Shown: piece after piece, positions 39,574 to 55,200 of the stretch
How the letters are laid out: the number at the start of each line of letters is the position of its first letter
Position numbering within the stretch: the stretch's first letter is position 1
Assembly (NCBI RefSeq): GCF_964340395.1
Contig: NC_135564.1
Span: 24,037,387-24,101,386 of the forward strand
DNA from: Glandiceps talaboti
Lineage: Eukaryota; Hemichordata; Enteropneusta; Spengelidae
Reading direction: 5' to 3'
Length of the DNA: 64,000 nucleotides
Position numbers and translations under genes: made by a program
The notes under the pieces: generated by a model
The model's input: the letters and a program-made list of their open reading frames with translations, nothing else
Told to the model about the DNA's origin: nothing
Database searches by the model: none

Positions 39574-42500
39574 CATACCTAAGTCCTAAATCATAACCTA
39601 AGTCCTAAAGCATAACCTAAGTCCTAAATCATACTTAAGTCCTAAATCATAATCTAATTCCTAAAACTTTAGCTAAGTCCTAAATCATACGTAAGTCCTA
39701 AATCATGCCTAAGTCCTAAGTAATAACCTAAGTCCTAAATTATACCTAAGTCTTAAAGCATACCTAAGTCCTAATCATAACCTAAGTCCTAAATCATAAC
39801 CTAAGTCCTAAATCATAACTAAGTCCTAAATCATAACTAAGTCCTAAAGCATATCTAAGTCCTAAATCATACGTAAGTCCTAAATCATAACCTAAGTCCT
39901 AAAGCATACCTAAGTCTTAAAGCATACCTAAGTCCTAATCATAACCTAAGTCCTAAATCATAACCTAAGTCCTAAATCATAACTAAGTCCTAAATCATAA
40001 CTAAGTCCTAAAGCATATCTAAGTCCTAAATCATACGTAAGTCCTAAATCTAGCCTAAGTCCTAAGTAATAACCTAAGTCCTAAATCATGCCTAAGTCCT
40101 AAATCATAACCTAAGTCCTAAAGTATAACGTAAGTGCTAAATCATACTTAAGTCCTAAATCATAATCTAAGTCCTAAAAATTTAGCTAAGTCCTAAATCA
40201 TACGTAAGTCCTAAATCATAACCTAAGTCCTAAATCATAACCTAAGTCCTAAAGTATAACCTAAGTCCTAAATCATACCTAAGTCCTAAAGCATAACCTA
40301 AGTCCTAAATCATAACCTAAGTCCTAAATCATAACTAAGTCCTAAAGCATATCTAAGTCCTAAATCATACGTAAGTCCTAAATCATGCCTAAGTCCTAAG
40401 TAATAACCTAAGTCCTAAAGCATACCTAAGTCTTAAAGCATACCTAAGTCCTAAATCATAACCTAAGTCATAAATCATAACCTAAGTCCTAAATCATAAC
40501 TAAGTCCTAAATCATAACTAAGTCCTAAAGCATATCTAAGTCCTAAATCATACGTAAGTCCTAAATCATGCCTAAGTCCTAAGTAATAACCTAAGTCCTA
40601 AATCATACCAAAGTCCTAAATCATAACCTAAGTCCTAAAGCATAACCTAAGTCCTAAATCATACTTAAGTCCTAAATCATAATCTAAGTCCTAAATCTTT
40701 AGCTAAGTCCTAAATCATACGTAAGTCCTAAATCATAACCTAAGTCCTAAATCATAACCTAAGTCCTAAAGCATAACCTAAGTCCAAAAGCATAACCTAA
40801 GTCCTAAAGCATAACCTAAGTCCTAAATCATAACCTAAGTCCTAAATCATAATTAAATCCTAAATCATAACTAAGTCCTAAAGCATATCTAAGTCCTAAA
40901 TCATACGTAAGTCCTAAATCATGCCTAAGTCCTAAGTAATAACCTAAGTCCTAAATCATACCTAAGTCTTAAAGCATACCTAAGTCCTAATCATAACCTA
41001 AGTCCTAAATCATAACCTAAGTCCTAAATCATAACTAAGTCCTAAATCATAACTAAGTCCTAAAGCATATCTAAGTCCTAAATCATACGTAAGTCCTAAA
41101 TCATGCCTAAGTCCTAAGTAATAACCTAAGTCCTAAATCATACCTAAGTCCTAAGGCATAACCTAAGTCCTAAATCATAACCTAAGTCCTAAATCATAAT
41201 ATCAGTCCTAAATCATACTTAAGTCCTAAATCATAATCTAAGTCCTAAATCTTTAGCTAAGTCCTAAATCATACGTAAGTCCTAAATCATAACCTAAGTC
41301 CTAAAGCATACCTAAGTCTTAAAGCATACCTAAGTCCTAATCATAACCTAAGTCCTAAATCATAACCTAAGTCCTAAATCATAACTAAGTCCTAAAGCAT
41401 ATCTAAGTCCTAAATCATACGTAAGTCCTAAATCATGCCTAAGTCCTAAGTAATAACCTAAGTCTTAAATCATACCTAAGTCCTAAATCATAACCTAAGT
41501 CCTAAAGCATAACCTAAGTCCTAAATCATACTTAAGTCCTAAATCATAATCTAAGTCCTAAATCTTTAGCTAAGTCCTAAATCATAACCTAAGTCCTAAA
41601 TCATAACCTAAGTCCTAAAGTATAACCTAAGTCCTAAAGCATAACCTAAGTCCTAAAGCATAACCTAAGTCCTAAAGCATAACCTAAGTCCTAAATCATA
41701 ACCTAAGTCCTAAATCATACTTAAGTCCTAAATCATAATCTAAGTCCTAAATCTTTAGCTAAGTCCTAAATCATACGTAAGTCCTAAATCATAACCTAAG
41801 TCCTAAAGCATACCTAAGTCTTAAAGCATACCTAAGTCCTAATCATAACCTAAGTCCTAAATCATAACCTAAGTCCTAAATCATAACTAAGTCCTAAATC
41901 ATAACTAAGTCCTAAAACATATCTAAGTCCTAAATCATACGTAAGTCCTAAATCTAGCCTAAGTCCTAAGTAATAACCTAAGTCCTAAATCATGCCTAAG
42001 TCCTAAATCATAACCTAAGTCCTAAAGCATAACCTAAGTGCTAAATCATACTTAAGTCCTAAATCATAATCTAAGTCCTAAAACTTTAGCTAAGTCCTAA
42101 ATCATACTTAAGTCATAAATCATAACCTAAGTCCTAAATCATAACTAAGTCCTAAATCATAACTAAGTCCTAAAGCATATCTAAGTCCTAAATCATAACT
42201 AAGTCCTAAAGCATACCTAAGTCCTAATCATAACCTAAGTCCTAAATCATAACCTAAGTCCTAAATCATAACTAAGTCCTAAAGCATATCTAAGTCCTAA
42301 ATCATACGTAAGTCCTAAATCATGCCTAAGTCCTAAGTAATAACCTAAGTCCTAAAGCATACCTAAGTCTTAAAGCATACCTAAGTCCTAAATCATAACC
42401 TAAGTCATAAATCATAACCTAAGTCCTAAATCATAACTAAGTCCTAAATCATAACTAAGTCCTAAAGCATATCTAAGTCCTAAATCATACGTAAGTCCTA

Positions 42501-43939
42501 AATCATGCCTAAGTCCTAAGTAATAACCTAAGTCCTAAATCATACCTAAGTCCTAAATCATAACCTAAGTCCTAAAGCATAACCTAAGTCCTAAATCATA
42601 CTTAAGTCCTAAATCATAATCTAAGTCCTAAATCTTTAGCTAAGTCCTAAATCATACGTAAGTCCTAAATCATAACCTAAGTCCTAAATCATAACCTAAG
42701 TCCTAAAGCATAACCTAAGTCCAAAAGCATAACCTAAGTCCTAAAGCATAACCTAAGTCCTAAATCATAATCTAATTCCTAAATCATACCTAAGTCCTAA
42801 AGCATACCTAAGTCTTAAAGCATACCTAAGTCCTAATCATAACCTAAGTCCTAAATCATAACCTAAGTCCTAAATCATAACTAAATCCTAAATCATAACT
42901 AAGTCCTAAAGCATATCTAAGTCCTAAATCATACGTAAGTCCTAAATCATGCCTAAGTCCTAAGTAATAACCTAAGTCCTAAATCATACCTAAGTCTTAA
43001 AGCATACCTAAGTCCTAATCATAACCTAAGTCCTAAAGCATAACCTAAGTCCTAAATCATAACCTAAGTCCTAAATCATAACATCAGTCCTAAATCATAC
43101 TTAAGTCCTAAATCATAATCTAAGTCCTAAATCTTTAGCTAAGTCCTAAATCATACGTAAGTCCTAAATCATAACCTAAGTCCTAAAGCATACCTAAGTC
43201 TTAAAGCATACCTAAGTCCTAATCATAACCTAAGTCCTAAATCATAACCTAAGTCCTAAATCATAACTAAGTCCTAAAGCATATCTAAGTCCTAAATCAT
43301 ACGTAAGTCCTAAATCATGCCTAAGTCCTAAGTAATAACCTAAGTCTTAAATCATACCTAAGTCCTAAATCATAACCTAAGTCCTAAAGCATAACCTAAG
43401 TCCTAAATCATACTTAAGTCCTAAATCATAATCTAAGTCCTAAATCTTTAGCTAAGTCCTAAATCATACGTAAGTCCTAAATCATAACCTAAGTCCTAAA
43501 TCATAACCTAAGTCCTAAAGTATAACCTAAGTCCTAAAGCATAACCTAAGTCCTAAAGCATAACCTAAGTCATAAAGCATAACCTAAGTCCTAAATCATA
43601 ATCTAATTCCTAAATCATACCTAAGTCCTAAAGTATATCTAAGTCCTAAAGCATACCTAAGTCCTAAATCATACCTAAGTCCTAAAGCATACCTAAGTCT
43701 TAAAGCATACCTAAGTCCTAAAGCATAACCTAAGTCCTAAATCATAACTAAGTCCTAAATCATAACTAAGTCCTAAAGCATATCATAAGTCCTAAATCAT
43801 ACTTAAGTCCTAAATCATAATCTAAGTCCTAAATCTTTAGCTAAGTCTTAAATCATACGTAAGTCCTAAATCATAACCTAAGTCCTAAAGCATACCTAAG
43901 TCTTAAAGCATACCTAAGTCCTAATCATAACCTAAGTCC

Positions 43940-46900
43940 TAAATCATAACCTAAGTCCTAAATCATAACTAAGTCCTAAATCATAACTAAGTCCTAAAGC
44001 ATATCTAAGTCCTAAATCATACCTAAGTCCTAAAGCATAACCTAAGTCCTAAATCATACCTAAGTCCTAAAGCATAACATAAGTCCTAAATCATAATGTA
44101 ATTCCTAAATCTTTAGCTAAGTCCTAAATCATAACATAAGTCCTAAATCATACTTAAGTCCTAAATCATAATCTAAGTCCTAAATCTTTAGCTAAGTCCT
44201 AAATCATACGTAAGTCCTAAATCATAACCTAAGTCTTAAAGCATACCTAAGTCCTAATCATAACCTAAGTCCTAAATCATAACCTAAGTCCTAAATCATA
44301 ACTAAGTCGTAAATCATAACTAAGTCCTAAAGCATATCTAAGTCCTAAATCATACGTAAGTCCTAAATCATGCCTAAGTCCTAAGTAATAACTTAAGTCC
44401 TAAATCATACCTAAGTCCTAAAGCATAACCTAAGTCCTAAATCATAACATAAGTCCTAAATCATACTTAAGTCCTAAATCATAATCTAAGTCCTAAATCT
44501 TTAGCTAAGTCTTAAATCATAACCTAAGTCCTAAATCATAACCTAAGTCCTAAAGCATACCTAAGTCTTAAAGCATACCTAAGTCCTAATCATAACCTAA
44601 GTCCTAAATCATAACCTAAGTCCTAAATCATAACTAAGTCCTAAATCATAACTAAGTCCTAAAGCATATCTAAGTCCTAAATCATAACCTAAGTCCTAAA
44701 TCATAACATCAGTCCTAAATCATACTTAAGTCCTAAATCATAATCTAAGTCCTAAATCTTTAGCTAAGTCCTAAATCATACGTAAGTCCTAAATCATAAC
44801 CTAAGTCCTAAAGCATACCTAAGTCTTAAAGCATACCTAAGCCCTAATCATAACCTAAGTCCTAAATCATAACATAAGTCCTAAATCATAACTAAGTCCT
44901 AAAGCATATCTAAGTCCTAAATCATACGTAAGTCCTAAATCATGCCTAAGTCCTAAGTAATAACCTAAGTCTTAAATCATACCTAAGTCCTAAATCATAA
45001 CCTAAGTCCTAAAGCATAACCTAAGTCCTAAATCATACTTAAGTCCTAAATCATAATCTAAGTCCTAAATCTTTAGCTAAGTCCTAAATCATACGTAAGT
45101 CCTAAATCATAACCTAAGTCCTAAATCATAACCTAAGTCCTAAAGTATAACCTAAGTCCTAAAGCATAACCTAAGTCCTAAAGCATAACCTAAGTCCTAA
45201 AGCATAACCTAAGTCATAAAGCATAACCTAAGTCCTAAATCATAATCTAATTCCTAAATCATACCTAAGTCCTAAAGTATATCTAAGTCCTAAAGCATAC
45301 CTAAGTCCTAAATCATACCTAAGTCCTAAAGCATAACCTAAGTCCTAAATCATAACCTAAGTCCTAAAGTATAACCTAAGTCCTAAAGCATAACCTAAGT
45401 CCTAAAGCATAACCTAAGTCCTAAAGCATACCTAAGTCTTAAAGCATACCTAAGTCCTAAAGCATACCTAAGTCTTAAAGCATACCTAAGTCCTAATCAT
45501 AACCTAAGTCCTAAATCATAACCTAAGTCCTAAATCATAACTAAGAACTAAATCATAACTATGTCCTAAAGCATATCTAAGTCCTAAATCATACGTAAGT
45601 CCTAAATCATGCCTAAGTCCTAAGTAATAACCTAAGTCCTAAATCATACCTAAGTCCTAAAGCATAACCTAAGTCCTAAATCATAACCTAAGTCCTAAAT
45701 CATAACATAAGTCCTAAATCATACTTAAGTCCTAAATCATAATCTAAGTCCTAAATCTTTAGCTAAGTCCTAAATCATACGTAAGTCCTAAATCATAACC
45801 TAAGTCCTAAAGCATACCTAAGTCTTAAAGCATACCTAAGTCCTAATCATAACCTAAGTCCTAAATCATAACCTAAGTCCTAAATCATAACTAAGTCCTA
45901 AACCATATCTAAGTCCTAAATCATACGTAAGTCCTAAATCATGCCTAAGTCCTAAGTAATAACCTAAGTCCTAAATCATACCTAAGTCCTAAAGCATAAC
46001 CTAAGTCCTAAATCATAACCTAAGTCATAAAGCATAACCTAAGTCCTAAATCATAACTTAAGTCCTAAATCATAACATAAGTCCTAAATCATAATCTAAT
46101 TCCTAAATCTTTAGCTAAGTCCTAAATCATACCTAAGTCCTAAATCATAACCTAAGTCCTAAAGCATAACCTAAGTCCTAAATCATACTTAAGTCCTAAA
46201 TCATACGTAAGTCCTAAATCATAACCTAAGTCCTAAATCATAACCTAAGTCCTAAAGTATAACCTAAGTCCTAAAGAATAACCTAAGTCGTAAAGCATAA
46301 CCTAAGTCCTAAAGCATAACCTAAGTCCTAAATCATAACATAAGTCCTAAATCATACTTAAGTCCTAAATCATAATCTAAGTCCTAAATCTTTAGCTAAG
46401 TCCTAAATCATACGTAAGTCCTAAATCATAACCTAAGTCCTAAAGCATACCTAAGTCTTAAAGCATACCTAAGTCCTAATCATAACCTAAGTCCTAAATC
46501 ATAACCTAAGTCCTAAATCATAACCTAAGTCCTAAAGTATAACCTAAGTCCTAAATCATACCTAAGTCCTAAAGCATAACCTAAGTCCTAAATCATAACA
46601 TAAGTCCTAAATCATACTTAAGTCCTAAATCATAATCTAAGTCCTAAATCTTTAGCTAAGTCTTAAATCATATGTAAGTCCTAAATCATAACCTAAGTCC
46701 TAAAGCATACCTAAGTCTTAAAGCATACCTAAGTCCTAATCATAACCTAAGTCCTAAATCATAACCTAAGTCCTAAATCATAACTAAGTCCTAAAGCATA
46801 ACCTAAGTCCTAAATCATAACCTAAGTCCTAAAGTATAACCTAAGTCCTAAAGCATAACCTAAGTCCTAAAGCATAACCTAAGTCCTAAAGCATAACCTA

Positions 46901-49900
46901 AGTCCTAAATCATAACCTAAGTCCTAAATCATACTTAAGTCCTAAATCATAATCTAAGTCCTAAATCTTTAGCTAAGTCCTAAATCATACGTAAGTCCTA
47001 AATCATAACCTAAGTCCTAAAGCATACCTAAGTCTTAAAGCATACCTAAGTCCTAATCATAACCTAAGTCCTAAATCATAACCTAAGTCCTAAATCATAA
47101 CTAAGTCCTAAATCATAACTAAGTCCTAAAACATATCTAAGTCCTAAATCATACGTAAGTCCTAAATCTAGCCTAAGTCCTAAGTAATAACCTAAGTCCT
47201 AAATCATGCCTAAGTCCTAAATCATAACCTAAGTCCTAAAGCATAACCTAAGTGCTAAATCATACTTAAGTCCTAAATCATAATCTAAGTCCTAAAACTT
47301 TAGCTAAGTCCTAAATCATACTTAAGTCATAAATCATAACCTAAGTCCTAAATCATAACTAAGTCCTAAATCATAACTAAGTCCTAAAGCATATCTAAGT
47401 CCTAAATCATAACTAAGTCCTAAAGCATACCTAAGTCCTAATCATAACCTAAGTCCTAAATCATAACCTAAGTCCTAAATCATAACTAAGTCCTAAAGCA
47501 TATCTAAGTCCTAAATCATACGTAAGTCCTAAATCATGCCTAAGTCCTAAGTAATAACCTAAGTCCTAAAGCATACCTAAGTCTTAAAGCATACCTAAGT
47601 CCTAAATCATAACCTAAGTCATAAATCATAACCTAAGTCCTAAATCATAACTAAGTCCTAAATCATAACTAAGTCCTAAAGCATATCTAAGTCCTAAATC
47701 ATACGTAAGTCCTAAATCATGCCTAAGTCCTAAGTAATAACCTAAGTCCTAAATCATACCTAAGTCCTAAATCATAACCTAAGTCCTAAAGCATAACCTA
47801 AGTCCTAAATCATAATCTAAGTCCTAAATCTTTAGCTAAGTCCTAAATCATACGTAAGTCCTAAATCATAACCTAAGTCCTAAATCATAACCTAAGTCCT
47901 AAAGCATAACCTAAGTCCAAAAGCATAACCTAAGTCCTAAAGCATAACCTAAGTCCTAAATCATAATCTAATTCCTAAATCATACCTAAGTCCTAAAGCA
48001 TACCTAAGTCTTAAAGCATACCTAAGTCCTAATCATAACCTAAGTCCTAAATCATAACCTAAGTCCTAAATCATAACTAAATCCTAAATCATAACTAAGT
48101 CCTAAATCATAACTAAGTCCTAAAGCATAACTAAGTCCTAAAGCATATCTAAGTCCTAAATCATACCTAAGTCCTAAAGCATAACCTAAGTCCTAAATCA
48201 TACCTAAGTCCTAAAGCATAACATAAGTCCTAAATCATAATGTAATTCCTAAATCTTTAGCTAAGTCCTAAATCATAACATAAGTCCTAAATCATACTTA
48301 AGTCCTAAATCATAATCTAAGTCCTAAATCTTTAGCTAAGTCCTAAATCATACGTAAGTCCTAAATCATAACCTAAGTCTTAAAGCATACCTAAGTCCTA
48401 ATCATAACCTAAGTCCTAAATCATAACCTAAGTCCTAAATCATAACTAAGTCGTAAATCATAACTAAGTCCTAAAGCATATCTAAGTCCTAAATCATACG
48501 TAAGTCCTAAATCATGCCTAAGTCCTAAGTAATAACTTAAGTCCTAAATCATACCTAAGTCCTAAAGCATAACCTAAGTCCTAAATCATAACATAAGTCC
48601 TAAATCATACTTAAGTCCTAAATCATAATCTAAGTCCTAAATCTTTAGCTAAGTCTTAAATCATAACCTAAGTCCTAAATCATAACCTAAGTCCTAAAGC
48701 ATACCTAAGTCTTAAAGCATACCTAAGTCCTAATCATAACCTAAGTCCTAAATCATAACCTAAGTCCTAAATCATAACTAAGTCCTAAATCATAACTAAG
48801 TCCTAAAGCATATCTAAGTCCTAAATCATAACCTAAGTCCTAAATCATAACATCAGTCCTAAATCATACTTAAGTCCTAAATCATAATCTAAGTCCTAAA
48901 TCTTTAGCTAAGTCCTAAATCATACGTAAGTCCTAAATCATAACCTAAGTCCTAAAGCATACCTAAGTCTTAAAGCATACCTAAGCCCTAATCATAACCT
49001 AAGTCCTAAATCATAACATAAGTCCTAAATCATAACTAAGTCCTAAAGCATATCTAAGTCCTAAATCATACGTAAGTCCTAAATCATGCCTAAGTCCTAA
49101 GTAATAACCTAAGTCTTAAATCATACCTAAGTCCTAAATCATAACCTAAGTCCTAAAGCATAACCTAAGTCCTAAATCATACTTAAGTCCTAAATCATAA
49201 TCTAAGTCCTAAATCTTTAGCTAAGTCCTAAATCATACGTAAGTCCTAAATCATAACCTAAGTCCTAAATCATAACCTAAGTCCTAAAGTATAACCTAAG
49301 TCCTAAAGCATAACCTAAGTCCTAAAGCATAACCTAAGTCCTAAAGCATAACCTAAGTCATAAAGCATAACCTAAGTCCTAAATCATAATCTAATTCCTA
49401 AATCATACCTAAGTCCTAAAGTATATCTAAGTCCTAAAGCATACCTAAGTCCTAAATCATACCTAAGTCCTAAAGCATAACCTAAGTCCTAAATCATAAC
49501 CTAAGTCCTAAATCATAACCTAAGTCCTAAAGTATAACCTAAGTCCTAAAGCATAACCTAAGTCCTAAAGCATAACCTAAGTCCTAAAGCATACCTAAGT
49601 CTTAAAGCATACCTAAGTCCTAAAGCATACCTAAGTCTTAAAGCATACCTAAGTCCTAATCATAACCTAAGTCCTAAATCATAACCTAAGTCCTAAATCA
49701 TAACTAAGAACTAAATCATAACTATGTCCTAAAGCATATCTAAGTCCTAAATCATACGTAAGTCCTAAATCATGCCTAAGTCCTAAGTAATAACCTAAGT
49801 CCTAAATCATACCTAAGTCCTAAAGCATAACCTAAGTCCTAAATCATAACCTAAGTCCTAAATCATAACATAAGTCCTAAATCATACTTAAGTCCTAAAT

Positions 49901-52270
49901 CATAATCTAAGTCCTAAATCTTTAGCTAAGTCCTAAATCATACGTAAGTCCTAAATCATAACCTAAGTCCTAAAGCATACCTAAGTCTTAAAGCATACCT
50001 AAGTCCTAATCATAACCTAAGTCCTAAATCATAACCTAAGTCCTAAATCATAACTAAGTCCTAAACCATATCTAAGTCCTAAATCATACGTAAGTCCTAA
50101 ATCATGCCTAAGTCCTAAGTAATAACCTAAGTCCTAAATCATACCTAAGTCCTAAAGCATAACCTAAGTCCTAAATCATAACCTAAGTCATAAAGCATAA
50201 CCTAAGTCCTAAATCATAACTTAAGTCCTAAATCATAACATAAGTCCTAAATCATAATCTAATTCCTAAATCTTTAGCTAAGTCCTAAATCATACCTAAG
50301 TCCTAAATCATAACCTAAGTCCTAAAGCATAACCTAAGTCCTAAATCATACTTAAGTCCTAAATCATACGTAAGTCCTAAATCATAACCTAAGTCCTAAA
50401 TCATAACCTAAGTCCTAAAGTATAACCTAAGTCCTAAAGAATAACCTAAGTCGTAAAGCATAACCTAAGTCCTAAAGCATAACCTAAGTCCTAAATCATA
50501 ACATAAGTCCTAAATCATACTTAAGTCCTAAATCATAATCTAAGTCCTAAATCTTTAGCTAAGTCCTAAATCATACGTAAGTCCTAAATCATAACCTAAG
50601 TCCTAAAGCATACCTAAGTCTTAAAGCATACCTAAGTCCTAATCATAACCTAAGTCCTAAATCATAACCTAAGTCCTAAATCATAACCTAAGTCCTAAAG
50701 TATAACCTAAGTCCTAAATCATACCTAAGTCCTAAAGCATAACCTAAGTCCTAAATCATAACATAAGTCCTAAATCATACTTAAGTCCTAAATCATAATC
50801 TAAGTCCTAAATCTTTAGCTAAGTCTTAAATCATATTTAAGTCCTAAATCATAACCTAAGTCCTAAAGCATACCTAAGTCTTAAAGCATACCTAAGTCCT
50901 AATCATAACCTAAGTCCTAAATCATAACCTAAGTCCTAAATCATAACTAAGTCCTAAAGCATAACCTAAGTCCTAAATCATAACCTAAGTCCTAAAGTAT
51001 AACCTAAGTCCTAAAGCATAACCTAAGTCCTAAAGCATAACCTAAGTCCTAAAGCATAACCTAAGTCCTAAATCATAACCTAAGTCCTAAATCATACTTA
51101 AGTCCTAAATCATAATCTAAGTCCTAAATCTTTAGCTAAGTCCTAAATCATACGTAAGTCCTAAATCATAACCTAAGTCCTAAAGCATACCTAAGTCTTA
51201 AAGCATACCTAAGTCCTAATCATAACCTAAGTCCTAAATCATAACCTAAGTCCTAAATCATAACTAAGTCCTAAATCATAACTAAGTCCTAAAACATATC
51301 TAAGTCCTAAATCATACGTAAGTCCTAAATCTAGCCTAAGTCCTAAGTAATAACCTAAGTCCTAAATCATGCCTAAGTCCTAAATCATAACCTAAGTCCT
51401 AAAGCATAACCTAAGTGCTAAATCATACTTAAGTCCTAAATCATAATCTAAGTCCTAAAACTTTAGCTAAGTCCTAAATCATACTTAAGTCATAAATCAT
51501 AACCTAAGTCCTAAATCATAACTAATTCCTAAATCATAACTAAGTCCTAAAGCATATCTAAGTCCTAAATCATAACTAAGTCCTAAAGCATACCTAAGTC
51601 CTAATCATAACCTAAGTCCTAAATCATAACCTAAGTCCTAAATCATAACTAAGTCCTAAAGCATATCTAAGTCCTAAATCATACGTAAGTCCTAAATCAT
51701 GCCTAAGTCCTAAGTAATAACCTAAGTCCTAAAGCATACCTAAGTCTTAAAGCATACCTAAGTCCTAAATCATAACCTAAGTCATAAATCATAACCTAAG
51801 TCCTAAATCATAACTAAGTCCTAAATCATAACTAAGTCCTAAAGCATATCTAAGTCCTAAATCATACGTAAGTCCTAAATCATGCCTAAGTCCTAAGTAA
51901 TAACCTAAGTCCTAAATCATACCTAAGTCCTAAATCATAACCTAAGTCCTAAAGCATAACCTAAGTCCTAAATCATACTTAAGTCCTAAATCATAATCTA
52001 AGTCCTAAATCTTTAGCTAAGTCCTAAATCATACGTAAGTCCTAAATCATAACCTAAGTCCTAAATCATAACCTAAGTCCTAAAGCATAACCTAAGTCCA
52101 AAAGCATAACCTAAGTCCTAAAGCATAACCTAAGTCCTAAATCATAATCTAATTCCTAAATCATACCTAAGTCCTAAAGCATACCTAAGTCTTAAAGCAT
52201 ACCTAAGTCCTAATCATAACCTAAGTCCTAAATCATAACCTAAGTCCTAAATCATAACTAAATCCTAAAT
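43940..52270 (+). repeat. 4.16-kb tandem repeat in and after block B (two full units)
   Basis: The units are about 43,940-48,105 and 48,105-52,270. AAGTCGTAAA lies at 44304 and 48448 (+4,144), AAACCATATC at 45900 and 50063 (+4,163) and CTTAAGTCAT at 47321 and 51484 (+4,163). The second unit differs by point changes, for example CATATTTAAG near 50,830 where the first unit has CATATGTAAG at 46,669. The end near 52,270 is a switch to sequence like 42.9 kb. Confidence 0.8.
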
Positions 52271-55200
52271 CATAACTAAGTCCTAAAGCATATCTAAGTC
52301 CTAAATCATACGTAAGTCCTAAATCATGCCTAAGTCCTAAGTAATAACCTAAGTCATAAATCATACCTAAGTCTTAAAGCATACCTAAGTCCTAATCATA
52401 ACCTAAGTCCTAAAGCATAACCTAAGTCCTAAATCATAACCTAAGTCCTAAATCATAACATCAGTCCTAAATCATACTTAAGTCCTAAATCATAATCTAA
52501 GTCCTAAATCTTTAGCTAAGTCCTAAATCATACGTAAGTCCTAAATCATAACCTAAGTCCTAAAGCATACCTAAGTCTTAAAGCATACCTAAGTCCTAAT
52601 CATAACCTAAGTCCTAAATCATAACCTAAGTCCTAAATCATAACTAAGTCCTAAAGCATATCTAAGTCCTAAATCATACGTAAGTCCTAAATCATGCCTA
52701 AGTCCTAAGTAATAACCTAAGTCTTAAATCATACCTAAGTCCTAAATCATAACCTAAGTCCTAAAGCATAACCTAAGTCCTAAATCATACTTAAGTCCTA
52801 AATCATAATCTAAGTCCTAAATCTTTAGCTAAGTCCTAAATCATACGTAAGTCCTAAATCATAACCTAAGTCCTAAATCATAACCTAAGTCCTAAAGTAT
52901 AACCTAAGTCCTAAAGCATAACCTAAGTCCTAAAGCATAACCTAAGTCCTAAAGCATAACCTAAGTCATAAAGCATAACCTAAGTCCTAAATCATAATCT
53001 AATTCCTAAATCATACCTAAGTCCTAAAGTATATCTAAGTCCTAAAGCATACCTAAGTCCTAAATCATACCTAAGTCCTAAAGCATACCTAAGGCTTAAA
53101 GCATACCTAAGTCCTAAATCATAACCTAAGTCCTAAATCATAACTAAGTCCTAAATCATAACTAAGTCCTAAAGCATATCTAAGTCCTAAATCATGCCTA
53201 AGTCCTAAGTAATAACCTAAGTCCTAAATCATACCTAAGTCCTAAAGCATAACCTAAGTCCTAAATCATAATATAAGTCCTAAATCATACTTAAGTCCTA
53301 AATCATAATATAAGTCCTAAATCTTTAGCTAAGTCTTAAATCATACGTAAGTCCTAAATCATAACCTAAGTCCTAAAGCATACCTAAGTCTTAAAGCATA
53401 CCTAAGTCCTAATCATAACCTAAGTCCTAAATCATAACCTAAGTCCTAAATCATAACTAAGTCCTAAATCATAACTAAGTCCTAAAGCATATCTAAGTCC
53501 TAAATCATACCTAAGTCCTAAAGCATAACCTAAGTCCTAAATCATACCTAAGTCCTAAAGCATAACATAAGTCCTAAATCATAATGTAATTCCTAAATCT
53601 TTAGCTAAGTCCTAAATCATAACCTAAGTCCTAAATCATACTTAAGTCCTAAATCATAATCTAAGTCCTAAATCTTTAGCTAAGTCCTAAATCATACGTA
53701 AGTCCTAAATCATAACCTAAGTCTTAAAGCATACCTAAGTCCTAATCATAACCTAAGTCCTAAATCATAACCTAAGTCCTAAATCATAACTAAGTCGTAA
53801 ATCATAACTAAGTCCTAAAGCATATCTAAGTCCTAAATCATACGTAAGTCCTAAATCATGCCTAAGTCCTAAGTAATAACTTAAGTCCTAAATCATACCT
53901 AAGTCCTAAAGCATAACCTAAGTCCTAAATCATAACATAAGTCCTAAATCATACTTAAGTCCTAAATCATAATCTAAGTCCTAAATCTTTAGCTAAGTCT
54001 TAAATCATAACCTAAGTCCTAAATCATAACCTAAGTCCTAAAGCATACCTAAGTCTTAAAGCATACCTAAGTCCTAATCATAACCTAAGTCCTAAATCAT
54101 AACCTAAGTCCTACATCATAACTAAGTCCTAAATCATAACTAAGTCCTAAAGCATATCTAAGTCCTAAATCATAACCTAAGTCCTAAATCATAACATCAG
54201 TCCTAAATCATACTTAAGTCCTAAATCATAATCTAAGTCCTAAATCTTTAGCTAAGTCCTAAATCATACGTAAGTCCTAAATCATAACCTAAGTCCTAAA
54301 GCATACCTAAGTCTTAAAGCATACCTAAGCCCTAATCATAACCTAAGTCCTAAATCATAACATAAGTCCTAAATCATAACTAAGTCCTAAAGCATATCTA
54401 AGTCCTAAATCATACGTAAGTCCTAAATCATGCCTAAGTCCTAAGTAATAACCTAAGTCTTAAATCATACCTAAGTCCTAAATCATAACCTAAGTCCTAA
54501 AGCATAACCTAAGTCCTAAATCATACTTAAGTCCTAAATCATAATCTAAGTCCTAAATCTTTAGCTAAGTCCTAAATCATACGTAAGTCCTAAATCATAA
54601 CCTAAGTCCTAAATCATAACCTAAGTCCTAAAGTATAACCTAAGTCCTAAAGCATAACCTAAGTCCTAAAGCATAACCTAAGTCCTAAAGCATAACCTAA
54701 GTCATAAAGCATAACCTAAGTCCTAAATCATAATCTAATTCCTAAATCATACCTAAGTCCTAAAGTATATCTAAGTCCTAAAGCATACCTAAGTCCTAAA
54801 TCATACCTAAGTCCTAAAGCATACCTAAGTCTTAAAGCATACCTAAGTCCTAAATCATAACCTAAGTCCTAAATCATAACTAAGTCCTAAATCATAACTA
54901 AGTCCTAAAGCATATCTAAGTCCTAAATCATACGTAAGTCCTAAATCATGCCTAAGTCCTAAGTAATAACCTAAGTCCTAAATCATACCTAAGTCCTAAA
55001 GCATAACCTAAGTCCTAAATCATAACATAAGTCCTAAATCATACTTAAGTCCTAAATCATAATCTAAGTCCTAAATCTTTAGCTAAGTCTTAAATCATAC
55101 GTAAGTCCTAAATCATAACCTAAGTCCTAAAGCATACCTAAGTCTTAAAGCATACCTAAGTCCTAATCATAACCTAAGTCCTAAATCATAACCTAAGTCC

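Larger units (their letters stand above)
31310..50320 (+). repeat. 19-kb higher-order block B
   Basis: This is the second copy of block A. Markers at 33372, 37703, 39733, 41914, 44304 and 45900 each lie exactly 19,013 bp after their block A partners, so insertions and deletions are very rare across about 17 kb. Single-base changes exist, for example T at 29112 versus G at 48125. Block B holds about 647 bp more than A near its left end (132 bp plus a 515-bp duplication). Unlike block A it does not jump back at its end but continues the 4.16-kb repeat past 50,320. Confidence 0.87.
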
